Source: G963422565 sp963422565 (GTDB lineage: Bacteria > Pseudomonadota > Alphaproteobacteria > MPNO01). From it: a stretch of 64,000 bases of DNA. The notes beneath the pieces are model-generated. The model saw nothing but the letters and a program-made list of their open reading frames with translations, was not told the origin of the DNA and did not search any database. Shown piece after piece: positions 38,709 to 46,920 of this stretch. A program made the position numbers and the translations under genes. Where the stretch lies: the NCBI GenBank assembly GCA_963422565.1, contig OY730228.1, positions 2,356,001 to 2,420,000 of the forward strand. Reading direction: 5' to 3'. Numbering within the stretch: position 1 is the first letter of the stretch; the number at the start of each line of letters is the position of its first letter.

Positions 38709-41396
38709 ATGCATATCCCTCTTTCCAAACCGCGAACCGGCGCGGCGACCACGAACGAGCTGCGTGCCGCGTTTCTCGACTATTTCGCTGCCGCCGGGCA
38801 CGAGGTGGTCCCGTCGGCGCCGCTGGTGCCGCGCAACGATCCGACGCTGCTGTTCACCAACGCCGGGATGGTGCCGTTCAAGAACGTCTTCACCGAGCGC
38901 GAGACCCGGTCCTACAGCCGCGCCGCCAGCTCCCAGAAATGCGTGCGCGCCGGCGGCAAGCATAACGACTTGGAGAATGTCGGCTACACCGCGCGCCACC
39001 ACACCTTTTTCGAGATGCTCGGCAACTTCTCCTTCGGCGACTATTTCAAGGAGACCGCGATCGAGCTCGCCTGGCGTCTGATCGCCGGCGAGTTCGGCCT
39101 CCCGGCCGACCGTCTGCTGGTCACCGTGTTCCACGAGGACGACGAGGCGTTCGACCTCTGGCGGCGGATCTCCGGCCTGCCCGACTCGCGCATCCTGCGG
39201 ATCGCGACCAGCGACAATTTCTGGTCCATGGGCGATACCGGACCCTGCGGGCCGTGCTCGGAGATATTCTACGATCACGGGCCGCAGATCGCGGGCGGAC
39301 CGCCGGGCAGCCCCGACGAGGACGGCGACCGTTTCGTCGAGATCTGGAATCTGGTCTTCATGCAGTTCGACCAGGCGAGTCCCGGCGAGCGTATCGCGCT
39401 GCCCCGCCCCAGCATCGACACCGGGATGGGGCTCGAACGCCTGGCCGCCGTCGTCCAGGGCACCCACGACAACTATGCGAGCGACGGATTGCGCGCCCTG
39501 ATAGAGGCCTCGGCGGAGGCGGCGGGTCTCGATCCCGACGGCGCCCATGCCGTCTCGCACAGGGTGATGGCCGACCATCTTCGGGCCGCCGGGTTCCTGA
39601 TCGCCGACGGCGTGCTGCCGTCGAACGAGGGCCGCGGCTACGTGTTGCGGCGGATCATGCGCCGGGCGATGCGCCACGCCCATATCATGGGGGCGGCGGA
39701 GCCGTTGATGTGGCGGCTGGTGCCGGCGCTCGCGGGCCAGCTCGGCCAGGCCTTCCCCGAGCTCCGGCGCGCGGAGGCACTGATCTCCGAGACGCTGCGC
39801 CGCGAGGAGACCCGGTTCAAGGAGATGCTGGCGCGCGGCCTCGGGCTGCTGGCCGAGGAGACCGCGCGGCTGGGCGACGGCGAGGCGCTCTCCGGCGAGA
39901 TCGCCTTCCGGCTCTACGACACCTACGGTTTTCCGCTCGATCTCACCCAGGACGTGCTGCGCGGCCAGGGGCGCGCCGTCGACACCGCCGGGTTCGACGC
40001 CGCCATGCGCCGCCAGCGCGAGGAGGCGCGGCGCGCCTGGCAGGGATCGGGCGAGACCGCCGACGCCGCGCTCTGGTTCGATCTTCGCCAGCGTGTGGGG
40101 GCGAGCGAGTTCCTCGGCTACGCGACCCTCGCCGCCGACGGCGAGGTGCAGGCGCTGGTCGTCGACGGCGCCGAGGTCGATCGCGCCGAGACGGGGGACG
40201 AGGTTGCGATCGTCCTCAACCAGACCCCCTTCTACGGCGAGGCCGGCGGCCAGACCGGCGACCGCGGCGTCATGGTCGGCGAGGCTGGCGTCCGGGTCGA
40301 GATCCGGGACGCCGTGAAACGCGCCGACGATCTGATCGTCCATCTCGGCACGGTCGCGGCCGGCGGTCTGGCGCCTGGCGCATCGCTCGAGCTCCGGGTC
40401 GACGCGCCGCGCCGTGCCGGGCTCAGGGTGCATCATTCGGCGACCCATCTGCTGCACGAGGCGCTGCGCTGCCGGCTCGGCGGCCATGTCGCCCAGAAGG
40501 GATCGCTGGTCGCGCCGGACCGGCTGCGTTTCGACATCAGCCATCCCGATGCGATCCCGCAGACCGAGCTCGACGAGATCGAGCGGCTGGTGAACGCGCG
40601 CATCCGCGTCAACGGCGGCGTCACGACCCGGCTGATGACGCCCGACGAGGCGATCGAGGCCGGGGCGACGGCGCTGTTCGGCGAAAAATACGGCGATGAG
40701 GTGCGGGTGGTGTCGATGGGCGGCGCGGCTGACGAGACCTTCTCGGTCGAGCTCTGCGGCGGCACCCATGTCGCGCGCACCGGCGATATCGGAGCCTTCC
40801 GGATCGTCGACGAGACGGCGATCGCCGCCGGGGTCCGGCGGATCGAGGCGGTGGCGGGCGCGGCGGCGGTGGCCTACACGGCGGAGCGGGAGGCGGTCCT
40901 GAAGGAAGCCGCGGCCGCGCTCAAGACAAGCCCTGCCGAACTCCCGCTCCGCATCGACGGGCTCCTGAAGGAGCGCCGGCGGCTGGAGCGCGCGCTCTCC
41001 GAGACCCGCCGCAGGCTCGCCGTCGGCGTCGGCCCGGCCGGGGCCGGGGGGGCGGCGCGCGAGGTGGCCGGCATCCCCTTCGTCGACCGGCTCCTCGACG
41101 GCGTGCCTGCCAAGGAGCTGCGCGCGATGGCCGACGATCTCAAGAAGCGGCTGGGCTCGGGGGTCGTGGCGCTGGCGGCGACCGCCGACGGCAAGGCGTC
41201 CCTGGTGGTCGGCGTGACCGAGGACCTGACGGCGCGCGTCGATGCCGTCGCGCTGGTGCGCGCGGGCGCCGCTGCACTCGGCGGCAAGGGTGGTGGCGGG
41301 CGGCCCGACATGGCCCAGGCCGGCGGCCCCGACGCGGCCGGCGCGCCCGCCGCCCTGGAGCGGATCGCCCAGGCGCTGGCGGATCGGGCCGGCTGA
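38709..41396 (+). CDS. alaS: Alanine-tRNA ligase
   Basis: An 895-residue AlaRS of usual length. Catalytic part: TLLFTNAGMVPFKNVF, QKCVRAGGKHNDLENVGYTA, and FFEMLGNFSFGDYFKE. Editing part: HHSATHLLHEALR and CGGTHVARTGDIGAFRIVDE (zinc-binding residues of the SAD domain). C-terminal DHHA1 region: GGKGGGGRPDMAQAGGPDA. It charges tRNA-Ala and removes mischarged Ser or Gly. Upstream gap of 222 nt to rpsT (divergent) shows no obvious T-box or riboswitch. Confidence 0.96.
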   Translation: MHIPLSKPRTGAATTNELRAAFLDYFAAAGHEVVPSAPLVPRNDPTLLFTNAGMVPFKNVFTERETRSYSRAASSQKCVRAGGKHNDLENVGYTARHHTFFEMLGNFSFGDYFKETAIELAWRLIAGEFGLPADRLLVTVFHEDDEAFDLWRRISGLPDSRILRIATSDNFWSMGDTGPCGPCSEIFYDHGPQIAGGPPGSPDEDGDRFVEIWNLVFMQFDQASPGERIALPRPSIDTGMGLERLAAVVQGTHDNYASDGLRALIEASAEAAGLDPDGAHAVSHRVMADHLRAAGFLIADGVLPSNEGRGYVLRRIMRRAMRHAHIMGAAEPLMWRLVPALAGQLGQAFPELRRAEALISETLRREETRFKEMLARGLGLLAEETARLGDGEALSGEIAFRLYDTYGFPLDLTQDVLRGQGRAVDTAGFDAAMRRQREEARRAWQGSGETADAALWFDLRQRVGASEFLGYATLAADGEVQALVVDGAEVDRAETGDEVAIVLNQTPFYGEAGGQTGDRGVMVGEAGVRVEIRDAVKRADDLIVHLGTVAAGGLAPGASLELRVDAPRRAGLRVHHSATHLLHEALRCRLGGHVAQKGSLVAPDRLRFDISHPDAIPQTELDEIERLVNARIRVNGGVTTRLMTPDEAIEAGATALFGEKYGDEVRVVSMGGAADETFSVELCGGTHVARTGDIGAFRIVDETAIAAGVRRIEAVAGAAAVAYTAEREAVLKEAAAALKTSPAELPLRIDGLLKERRRLERALSETRRRLAVGVGPAGAGGAAREVAGIPFVDRLLDGVPAKELRAMADDLKKRLGSGVVALAATADGKASLVVGVTEDLTARVDAVALVRAGAAALGGKGGGGRPDMAQAGGPDAAGAPAALERIAQALADRAG

Positions 41397-41424
41397 ACCG
41401 GTCGGCCGGCCCCGGCCGGGCGGG

Positions 41425-42639
41425 TCAGCCCATCGCGGCCCCGAGCCGCCCGTCGATCTCGTCGAGGAACCGGTTGGTGGTCTGCCAGGGCTGGTCGGGT
41501 CCGACGAGGATGGCGAGATCCTTGGTCATGCAGCCGGCTTCGACAGCCTCGCGGCAGACCCGTTCCAGGGTGTCGGCGAAGCGGACGAGCTCGGGCGTGC
41601 CATCGAACCTGCCCCGGAAATGCAGCCCGCGCGTCCAGGCGAAGATCGAGGCGATGGGGTTGGTCGAGGTCTCCAGGCCCTGCTGATGCTGGCGGTAGTG
41701 GCGGGTCACCGTGCCGTGCGCCGCCTCGGCCTCGACGGTGCGCCCGTCGGGGGTCATCAGCACCGAGGTCATCAGGCCCAGCGACCCGAAGCCCTGCGCC
41801 GCGGTGTCGGACTGGACGTCGCCGTCATAGTTCTTGCAGGCCCAGACGAAGCCGCCCGACCATTTGAGCGCCTGGGCCACCATGTCGTCGATCAGCCGAT
41901 GCTCGTAGGTAAGGCCGCGGGCCGCGAACTCCTCGGCGAACTCGGCGTCGAAGACCTCCTGGAAGAGATCCTTGAACCGGCCGTCATAGGCCTTGAGGAT
42001 CGTGTTCTTGGTCGAGAGATAGACTGGCCAGCCCCGATTCAACCCGTAGTTGAAGCTCGATCGGGCGAACCCGCGGATGCTCTCGTCGAGATTGTACATC
42101 CCGAGCGCGACGCCGCTCTCCTCGAACGTCATCACCTCGCGGGTGACCGGTGCGCCGCCGTCGGCGGGCTCGAAGGTCATCGTCAGCCGGCCCGGGCCGG
42201 GGACGACGAAATCGGTCGCCCGGTACTGGTCGCCATAGGCGTGGCGGCCGATGACGAAGGGCCGGCTCCAGCCCGGCACCAGCCGCGGAATGTTCCCGAT
42301 CACGATCGGCTCCCGGAAGATCGTTCCGCCGACGATGTTGCGGATCGTCCCGTTGGGCGACCGGTACATGCGCTTGAGGCCGAACTCCTCGACCCGCGCC
42401 TCGTCGGGGGTGATCGTGGCGCATTTGACCGCGACGCCGTATTTCCTCGTCGCGTTGGCCGAATCGACGGTGATCCGGTCGTCGGTCTCGTCGCGCGCCT
42501 CGATGCCGAGATCGAAATAGATCAGCTCGACATCGACATAGGGAAGGATCAGCTTGTCCTTGATGAACTGCCAGATGATCCGGGTCATCTCGTCGCCGTC
42601 CATTTCGACGATCGGCTTGGCGGCCTTTATCCTGCTCAT
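41425..42639 (-). CDS. icd: NADP-dependent isocitrate dehydrogenase
   Basis: A 404-residue enzyme of the eukaryote-like dimeric NADP type found in alphaproteobacteria. Seen: VEMDGDEMTRIIWQFIKDKL at the N-terminus, CATITPDEARVEEF, SPNGTIRNIVGGTIFREPIV, and the cofactor and metal part KNYDGDVQSDTAAQGFGSLG, AAHGTVTRHYRQHQQG, NPIASIFAW. Oxidative decarboxylation of isocitrate to 2-oxoglutarate in the TCA cycle. Convergent with alaS, 28 nt between stops. Confidence 0.94.
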   Translation of the reverse strand: MSRIKAAKPIVEMDGDEMTRIIWQFIKDKLILPYVDVELIYFDLGIEARDETDDRITVDSANATRKYGVAVKCATITPDEARVEEFGLKRMYRSPNGTIRNIVGGTIFREPIVIGNIPRLVPGWSRPFVIGRHAYGDQYRATDFVVPGPGRLTMTFEPADGGAPVTREVMTFEESGVALGMYNLDESIRGFARSSFNYGLNRGWPVYLSTKNTILKAYDGRFKDLFQEVFDAEFAEEFAARGLTYEHRLIDDMVAQALKWSGGFVWACKNYDGDVQSDTAAQGFGSLGLMTSVLMTPDGRTVEAEAAHGTVTRHYRQHQQGLETSTNPIASIFAWTRGLHFRGRFDGTPELVRFADTLERVCREAVEAGCMTKDLAILVGPDQPWQTTNRFLDEIDGRLGAAMG

Positions 42640-42763
42640 GCTCTTCTCTCCTCCGGCAGCGCGGCGCAAAGGCGCCCCATCCGGCCCTTGACCTCTCGAT
42701 GTCCTTGATCGGCGGCACCATAGCGGCCGGCGCGCGCCGCGCAAGCCGGCGGCGGGCGCAGGG

Positions 42764-43360
42764 TCAGACGCCGGCGGTCTCGGAAAGAAGGGCTATCGCC
42801 TCCTCGGCGTCGGCCGCGACGCGGAACAGGTCGCGCGTCGAGGGTCCGGCGAAGCCCTCGACGATCACCCGTTCGATCAGGGCGGCGAACCGGTCCCAAT
42901 AGCCGTCGACGCCGAGCATCACGATCGGCCGGTCATGCAGGCCGAGCTGTCGCCAGGCGATCATCTCGATCGCCTCGTCGAGGGTGCCGATACCGCCGGG
43001 CAGCGCACAGGAGGCCTGGCTGAGCTCGTACATCGTCGCCTTGCGCGCATGCATGGTCTCGACGACGCGCAGCGAGGTCAGCCCCTCATGCCCGCCGCCA
43101 CGCGCGAGGAGAAAGGACGGGACCACGCCGATCACCTCGCCCCCGGCGGCGAGCGCGGCATCGGCCAGCGCGCCCATCATCCCGTGGCGGCCGCCGCCGT
43201 AGACGATCCGCACCCCGCCCTCCGCGAGGCCGCGGCCGAGCGCCGCCGCCGCCCGCCGATAGCCCGCCGCCCGGCCCGGCGCGGCGCCGCCAAAAACGCT
43301 GACAGAGGCGAGTACGGTCAAGGGAGGACACACCGGCGGAACCAAGGGCGCCAGATCCAA
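42764..43360 (-). CDS. LOG-family protein (cytokinin riboside phosphate-ribohydrolase-like)
   Basis: About 190-198 residues. It has the LOG signature PGGIGTLDEAIEMIAWRQLG and GGGRHGMMGALADAALAAGG near the Rossmann start, with ARKATMYELSQASCALPGG between them. The family cleaves nucleoside 5'-monophosphates (AMP-type) at the N-glycosidic bond. The start is unclear: a TTG at 43360 gives 198 residues, a GTG at 43333 gives 189, and neither has a convincing ribosome site. Lies between icd and the COQ9 operon. Confidence 0.85.
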   Translation of the reverse strand: MDLAPLVPPVCPPLTVLASVSVFGGAAPGRAAGYRRAAAALGRGLAEGGVRIVYGGGRHGMMGALADAALAAGGEVIGVVPSFLLARGGGHEGLTSLRVVETMHARKATMYELSQASCALPGGIGTLDEAIEMIAWRQLGLHDRPIVMLGVDGYWDRFAALIERVIVEGFAGPSTRDLFRVAADAEEAIALLSETAGV

Positions 43361-43400
43361 CCACAGCGGCGCCCGCGCGGCAAGCGCCCGCGACGCGGCA

Positions 43401-43445
43401 ATTCTCGTCCCGGCTCTCGTCCCGGCGTCCGGCCTCCGCCGGCAT
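43401..43445. repeat. Intergenic repeat, second copy of 21926-21965
   Basis: ATTCTCGTCC at 43401-43410 and CCGGCCTCCGCCGGCAT at 43429-43445, same order as at 21926-21965, with the gap longer by 5 nt. Lies between the LOG gene start and the COQ9 gene end. Confidence 0.5.
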
Positions 43446-43453
43446 ACCCGCCG

Positions 43454-44179
43454 TCAGACGCTCCCGCCTTCGCCCGGATCGGGACCCGTGCCGCGACCGG
43501 CCGGTCGGCGACGCCGGCCCCCCGGTCCGCGTCGGGCGCCTGCTGCCATCGGGCCGAACGGGTCCGGCAGATGGCGGGCCATGCGTTCCACCCGCCCCCG
43601 CACCTCCTGCAGCCGAAGGACATCGGCGATGCGGCGGGCGAGGAACGCGCGGGTGATCTCGCCGTCCGGCGATCGGTCGTCGAGCCATACCAGCGTCGTC
43701 GCGGCGAGGACGCCGGCGAGGAGCGCGCGCTTGGTGTAATAGCTGAAATCGGCGGACCGGTCGCCCGCGGCCCGCCATACGGCGTCGAGCGTGCGGCCGA
43801 AGCAGGCGAGCGCGAGCCCGCCGTTGCCCGGCAGGGCGGCGAAGGCGATCCCGCGGCGCACCGCTTCGCGGCGGGGCGCCAGCGCGGCGAATCTGGCGAG
43901 GACCGCCGCCTCGACGCGCGCGCTGAGCCGCGCCGCGTCGCCACCGGACGCCCGAATGGCCGCGGCCATGCAGGCGTCCGCCCAGTCGCTGAACGCGCGG
44001 AACAGTTCGGCGGGTCCGCCCGGGTAGAGCCGCGCCGCATCCACGCGGTCGAGGCCGATCCGGCCGGCGCCGGCATCGAGCGCGGCGTGGGTCCAGCCGA
44101 CCGACGCCACCTCCGTCACCGCTGCCAGCATCAGCTTGGCACGCAGGCCGCGCCAGGCGGCTTCGGCCGCCGCGGTCAT
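43454..44179 (-). CDS. COQ9 family protein
   Basis: A 241-residue protein similar to mitochondrial COQ9, which helps the diiron hydroxylase COQ7 in ubiquinone synthesis. Seen: LMLAAVTEVASVGWTHAALD, RIGLDRVDAARLYPGGPAEL, ELFRAFSDWADACM, a central DRSADFSYYTKRALLAGVLA with TTLVWLDDRSPDGEITRAFL (the most characteristic block), and AFLARRIADVLRLQEV. The C-terminal 40 residues are Gly/Arg-rich. Its ATG overlaps the def stop (ATGA), so it is coupled to def. Confidence 0.88.
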   Translation of the reverse strand: MTAAAEAAWRGLRAKLMLAAVTEVASVGWTHAALDAGAGRIGLDRVDAARLYPGGPAELFRAFSDWADACMAAAIRASGGDAARLSARVEAAVLARFAALAPRREAVRRGIAFAALPGNGGLALACFGRTLDAVWRAAGDRSADFSYYTKRALLAGVLAATTLVWLDDRSPDGEITRAFLARRIADVLRLQEVRGRVERMARHLPDPFGPMAAGARRGPGGRRRRPAGRGTGPDPGEGGSV

Positions 44180-44715
44180 GCCGCGCCGTCCTCCCGGGGG
44201 AGCAGCCTGCGTAGCTCCTCGTCGAAAGCGAGCATGCTCATGTCGTCCATGCGCATCGTGTAGAGAACGCCGTCGAGATGGTCGATCTCGTGCTGGACGA
44301 CCCGCGCGTGGAACCCCCGCGCCTCCCGTTCGACCCGCGCGCCGGACGGCGACAGACCGCGATAGCCGATACGGGCGTATCGCGGCACCGCGCCGGTCAG
44401 CCCGGGGATGGAGAGACAGCCCTCCCAGCCGAGCTCGATATCGTCGGCGAGCGGCTCGAATTCGGGGTTGATCAGCGCGGTCGTCGGCACATCTTCCGCC
44501 TCGCCGTCCGATCTGTCGGCGGGCGCCTTGAAGACGACGACCCGGCGGCCGACATGGACCTGAGGCGCCGCGAGCCCGACGCCGTTCGCATCCTCCATGG
44601 TCTCGATCATGTCGGCGACCAGCTGCCGAATATCGGGCGCGGCGGGATCCGCGACCGGCGCGGCCGGCCGGAGCAGGACCGGGTGTCCCATCCGGGCGAT
44701 CTTGAGCAGCGTCAT
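44176..44715 (-). CDS. def: Peptide deformylase
   Basis: A 179-residue deformylase with all three motifs: GVGLAAPQVHVG (motif 1), EGCLSIPG (motif 2, metal Cys), and QHEIDHLDGVLY (motif 3, HExxH). Removes formyl from nascent Met with a metal, on the ribosome. Overlaps the COQ9 gene start by 4 nt. No fmt is seen next to it, unlike the def-fmt pair in many bacteria. Confidence 0.94.
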   Translation of the reverse strand: MTLLKIARMGHPVLLRPAAPVADPAAPDIRQLVADMIETMEDANGVGLAAPQVHVGRRVVVFKAPADRSDGEAEDVPTTALINPEFEPLADDIELGWEGCLSIPGLTGAVPRYARIGYRGLSPSGARVEREARGFHARVVQHEIDHLDGVLYTMRMDDMSMLAFDEELRRLLPREDGAA

Positions 44716-44790
44716 GTTCTTTCGTCCCGTGTCGCCTCGCGCGCGCCGGCCGGGGCGGCAGGCTACCAGAACCGCCATCGACCGCCGTGT

Positions 44791-46470
44791 CTAACCGGGA
44801 TCGAGCATCGGCAGGCGCAGGCCATGGCGCCGCGCGGTCTCGACGGCGATCTCGTAACCCGCGTCGGCATGGCGCATGACCCCCGAGGCGGGATCGTTCC
44901 AGAGCACCCGGGCGAGCCGGCGCTCGGCCGCCTCGCTGCCGTCGGCGACGACCACCATCCCGGCATGCTGCGAGTAGCCGATTCCGACGCCGCCGCCGTG
45001 ATGGATGCTGACCCAGGTCGCCCCGCTCGCGGTGGTCAGCAGCGCGTTCAGGAAGGCCCAGTCGGCGACCGCGTCCGAGCCGTCGCGCATCCCTTCGGTC
45101 TCGCGGTTCGGCGAGGCGACGGAGCCGGCGTCCATATGGTCGCGGCCGATGACCACGGGCGCGGACAGGGCGCCGGTCGCGACCATCTCGTTGAAGGCCA
45201 GGCCCACGCGGTCGCGCTCGCCGAGCCCGAGCCAGCAGATCCGTGCCGGGAGCCCCTGAAAGCGGATCCGCGCGCGCGCCATGTCGAGCCAGCCATGCAG
45301 CGCCGAATCGTCGGGGATCAGCTCCTTCACCTTCTCGTCTGTGCGGTAGATGTCCTCGGGGTCGCCGGACAGCGCGGCCCAGCGGAACGGCCCCTTCCCC
45401 CGGCAGAACAGCGGGCGCACATAGGCTTGGACGAAACCGGGAAAGGCGAAGGCGTCGGCGAGACCCGCCTCGGCGGCCATCTGCCGGATGTTGTTGCCGT
45501 AATCGAGCACCGGCACCCCCATCCGGTGGAACGCCAGCATCGCCTCCACCTGCCGGGCCATCGACTGCCGGGCCGCCTCGGCGACCGTTTCGGGGCTGCG
45601 GCCGCGACGCTCGGCCCAGCTCTCGAGGCTCCATCCCGCCGGCAGATAGCCGTTGACGGGGTCGTGGGCCGAGGTCTGGTCGGTGACCACGTCGGGCCGG
45701 ATGCCGCGCGCGCGTATCTCGGGGTAGATCTCGGCGGCGTTGCCGAGCAGGCCGACCGAGACCGGCTTTCCCCGCCGCCGCGCGTCCTCGACGATGCGGA
45801 GCGCCTCGTCGAGCGAGGCCGCGCGCGCATCGAGATAGCCGGTCCGCAGACGGAACTCGATCCGGCTCGGTTGGCACTCCACGGCGATCAGGCTGGCGCC
45901 GGCCATGGTCGCGGCGAGCGGCTGCGCGCCCCCCATCCCGCCCAGCCCCGCGGTCAGGATCCATTTGCCGGACAGGCCGCCGCCGAAATGCTGCCGGCCG
46001 ACCTCCGAGAAGGTCTCGTAGGTGCCCTGGACGATGCCCTGGCTGCCGATATAGATCCAGGAGCCCGCCGTCATCTGGCCATACATCATCAACCCGGCGC
46101 GGTCGAGGCGGTTGAAATGCTCCCAGGTCGCCCAGTTGGCGACGAGGTTGGAGTTGGCGATCAGGACGCGGGGGGCGTCCCCATGGGTGGCGAACACCCC
46201 GACGGGTTTCCCCGACTGGACGAGCAGCGTCTCGTCGCCGTCGAGCTCGGTCAGCGCGGCGACGATCCGGTCGAAGCAGGACCAGCTCCGCGCCGCGCGG
46301 CCGATCCCGCCATAGACGGTCAGCTCCTCCGGCCGCTCCGCGACATCGGGGTCCAGATTGTTCATCAGCATGCGCAGCGGCGCTTCGGTCGCCCAGCTTC
46401 GGGCGGTCAGCGCCGTTCCGCGCGGGCTGCGGACCACCCGGGCGTTGGCGCGCGTCTCGGGGTGCCGCAT
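44791..46470 (-). CDS. hutU: Urocanate hydratase
   Basis: A 559-residue enzyme of histidine catabolism, adding water to urocanate to give imidazolone propionate using bound NAD. Seen: VYGGIGRAARSWSCFDRIVA, MMYGQMTAGSWIYIGSQGIV, GLGGMGGAQPLAATMAGAS and YGNNIRQMAAEAGLADAF, plus CRGKGPFRWAALSGDPEDIY and SGATWVSIHHGGGVGIGYSQ. Full length. It stands alone: no hutH, hutI or hutG within this window. It is downstream of infA on the same strand, 40 nt after its stop. Confidence 0.95.
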   Translation of the reverse strand: MRHPETRANARVVRSPRGTALTARSWATEAPLRMLMNNLDPDVAERPEELTVYGGIGRAARSWSCFDRIVAALTELDGDETLLVQSGKPVGVFATHGDAPRVLIANSNLVANWATWEHFNRLDRAGLMMYGQMTAGSWIYIGSQGIVQGTYETFSEVGRQHFGGGLSGKWILTAGLGGMGGAQPLAATMAGASLIAVECQPSRIEFRLRTGYLDARAASLDEALRIVEDARRRGKPVSVGLLGNAAEIYPEIRARGIRPDVVTDQTSAHDPVNGYLPAGWSLESWAERRGRSPETVAEAARQSMARQVEAMLAFHRMGVPVLDYGNNIRQMAAEAGLADAFAFPGFVQAYVRPLFCRGKGPFRWAALSGDPEDIYRTDEKVKELIPDDSALHGWLDMARARIRFQGLPARICWLGLGERDRVGLAFNEMVATGALSAPVVIGRDHMDAGSVASPNRETEGMRDGSDAVADWAFLNALLTTASGATWVSIHHGGGVGIGYSQHAGMVVVADGSEAAERRLARVLWNDPASGVMRHADAGYEIAVETARRHGLRLPMLDPG

Positions 46471-46510
46471 CGGAGTTCCTTCGGGGCGCGCGGCCGGGTA
46501 CGGAGCCCGG

Positions 46511-46726
46511 CTATTTGTGGCGAAACGTGATCCGCCCGCGGCTCAGATCGTAGGGCGACATCTCGACATCGACCCGGTCGCCCACCATGACCCGAATCCG
46601 GAATTTGCGCATCTTGCCCTTGGGTTGCGCGATGATCTCGTGGTCGTTCTCGAGTTTGACCTTGAACATGGCGTTGGGCAGCTTCTCGACGACCCTGCCG
46701 CTCGTTTCCAGAAGGTCTTCCTTCAA
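46511..46726 (-). CDS. infA: Translation initiation factor IF-1
   Basis: A 71-residue S1/OB-fold protein of the usual IF-1 length. Seen: ETSGRVVEKLPNAMFKVKLE, NDHEIIAQPKGKMRKFRIRV and MVGDRVDVEMSPYDLSRGRI, ending TFRHK. It occupies the A-site during initiation with IF-2 and IF-3. ATG at 46726 with an AGGAGACGG-like ribosome site. In alphaproteobacteria infA often lies away from the ribosomal operon. Confidence 0.96.
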   Translation of the reverse strand: MKEDLLETSGRVVEKLPNAMFKVKLENDHEIIAQPKGKMRKFRIRVMVGDRVDVEMSPYDLSRGRITFRHK

Positions 46727-46817
46727 ACTCCGTCTCCTCTTTGCTGCGATCTCCTCGCGGCGCGGATCATAGGCGGAACCCGCGGCGACCGCGACCCCGT
46801 ATTCCGACGGCCTCGGG

Positions 46818-46843
46818 GCGGGCGAAGCGGGCGCTTCGCCCGC
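46818..46843. repeat. Perfect 11-bp inverted repeat between infA and the molybdenum hydroxylase operon
   Basis: GCGGGCGAAGC (46818-46828), loop GGGC, then GCTTCGCCCGC (46833-46843). Lies between two divergent genes, so it is not a terminator for either one by position. It could be an operator or a REP-like element. Confidence 0.55.
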
Positions 46844-46920
46844 CGACTCGCGGGCGCTATACTTCCCGGCGCGGCCCGCCCGGAGAGTCCGGTCGGGCGC
46901 TGTCTCACGGGGAGGGTCGG

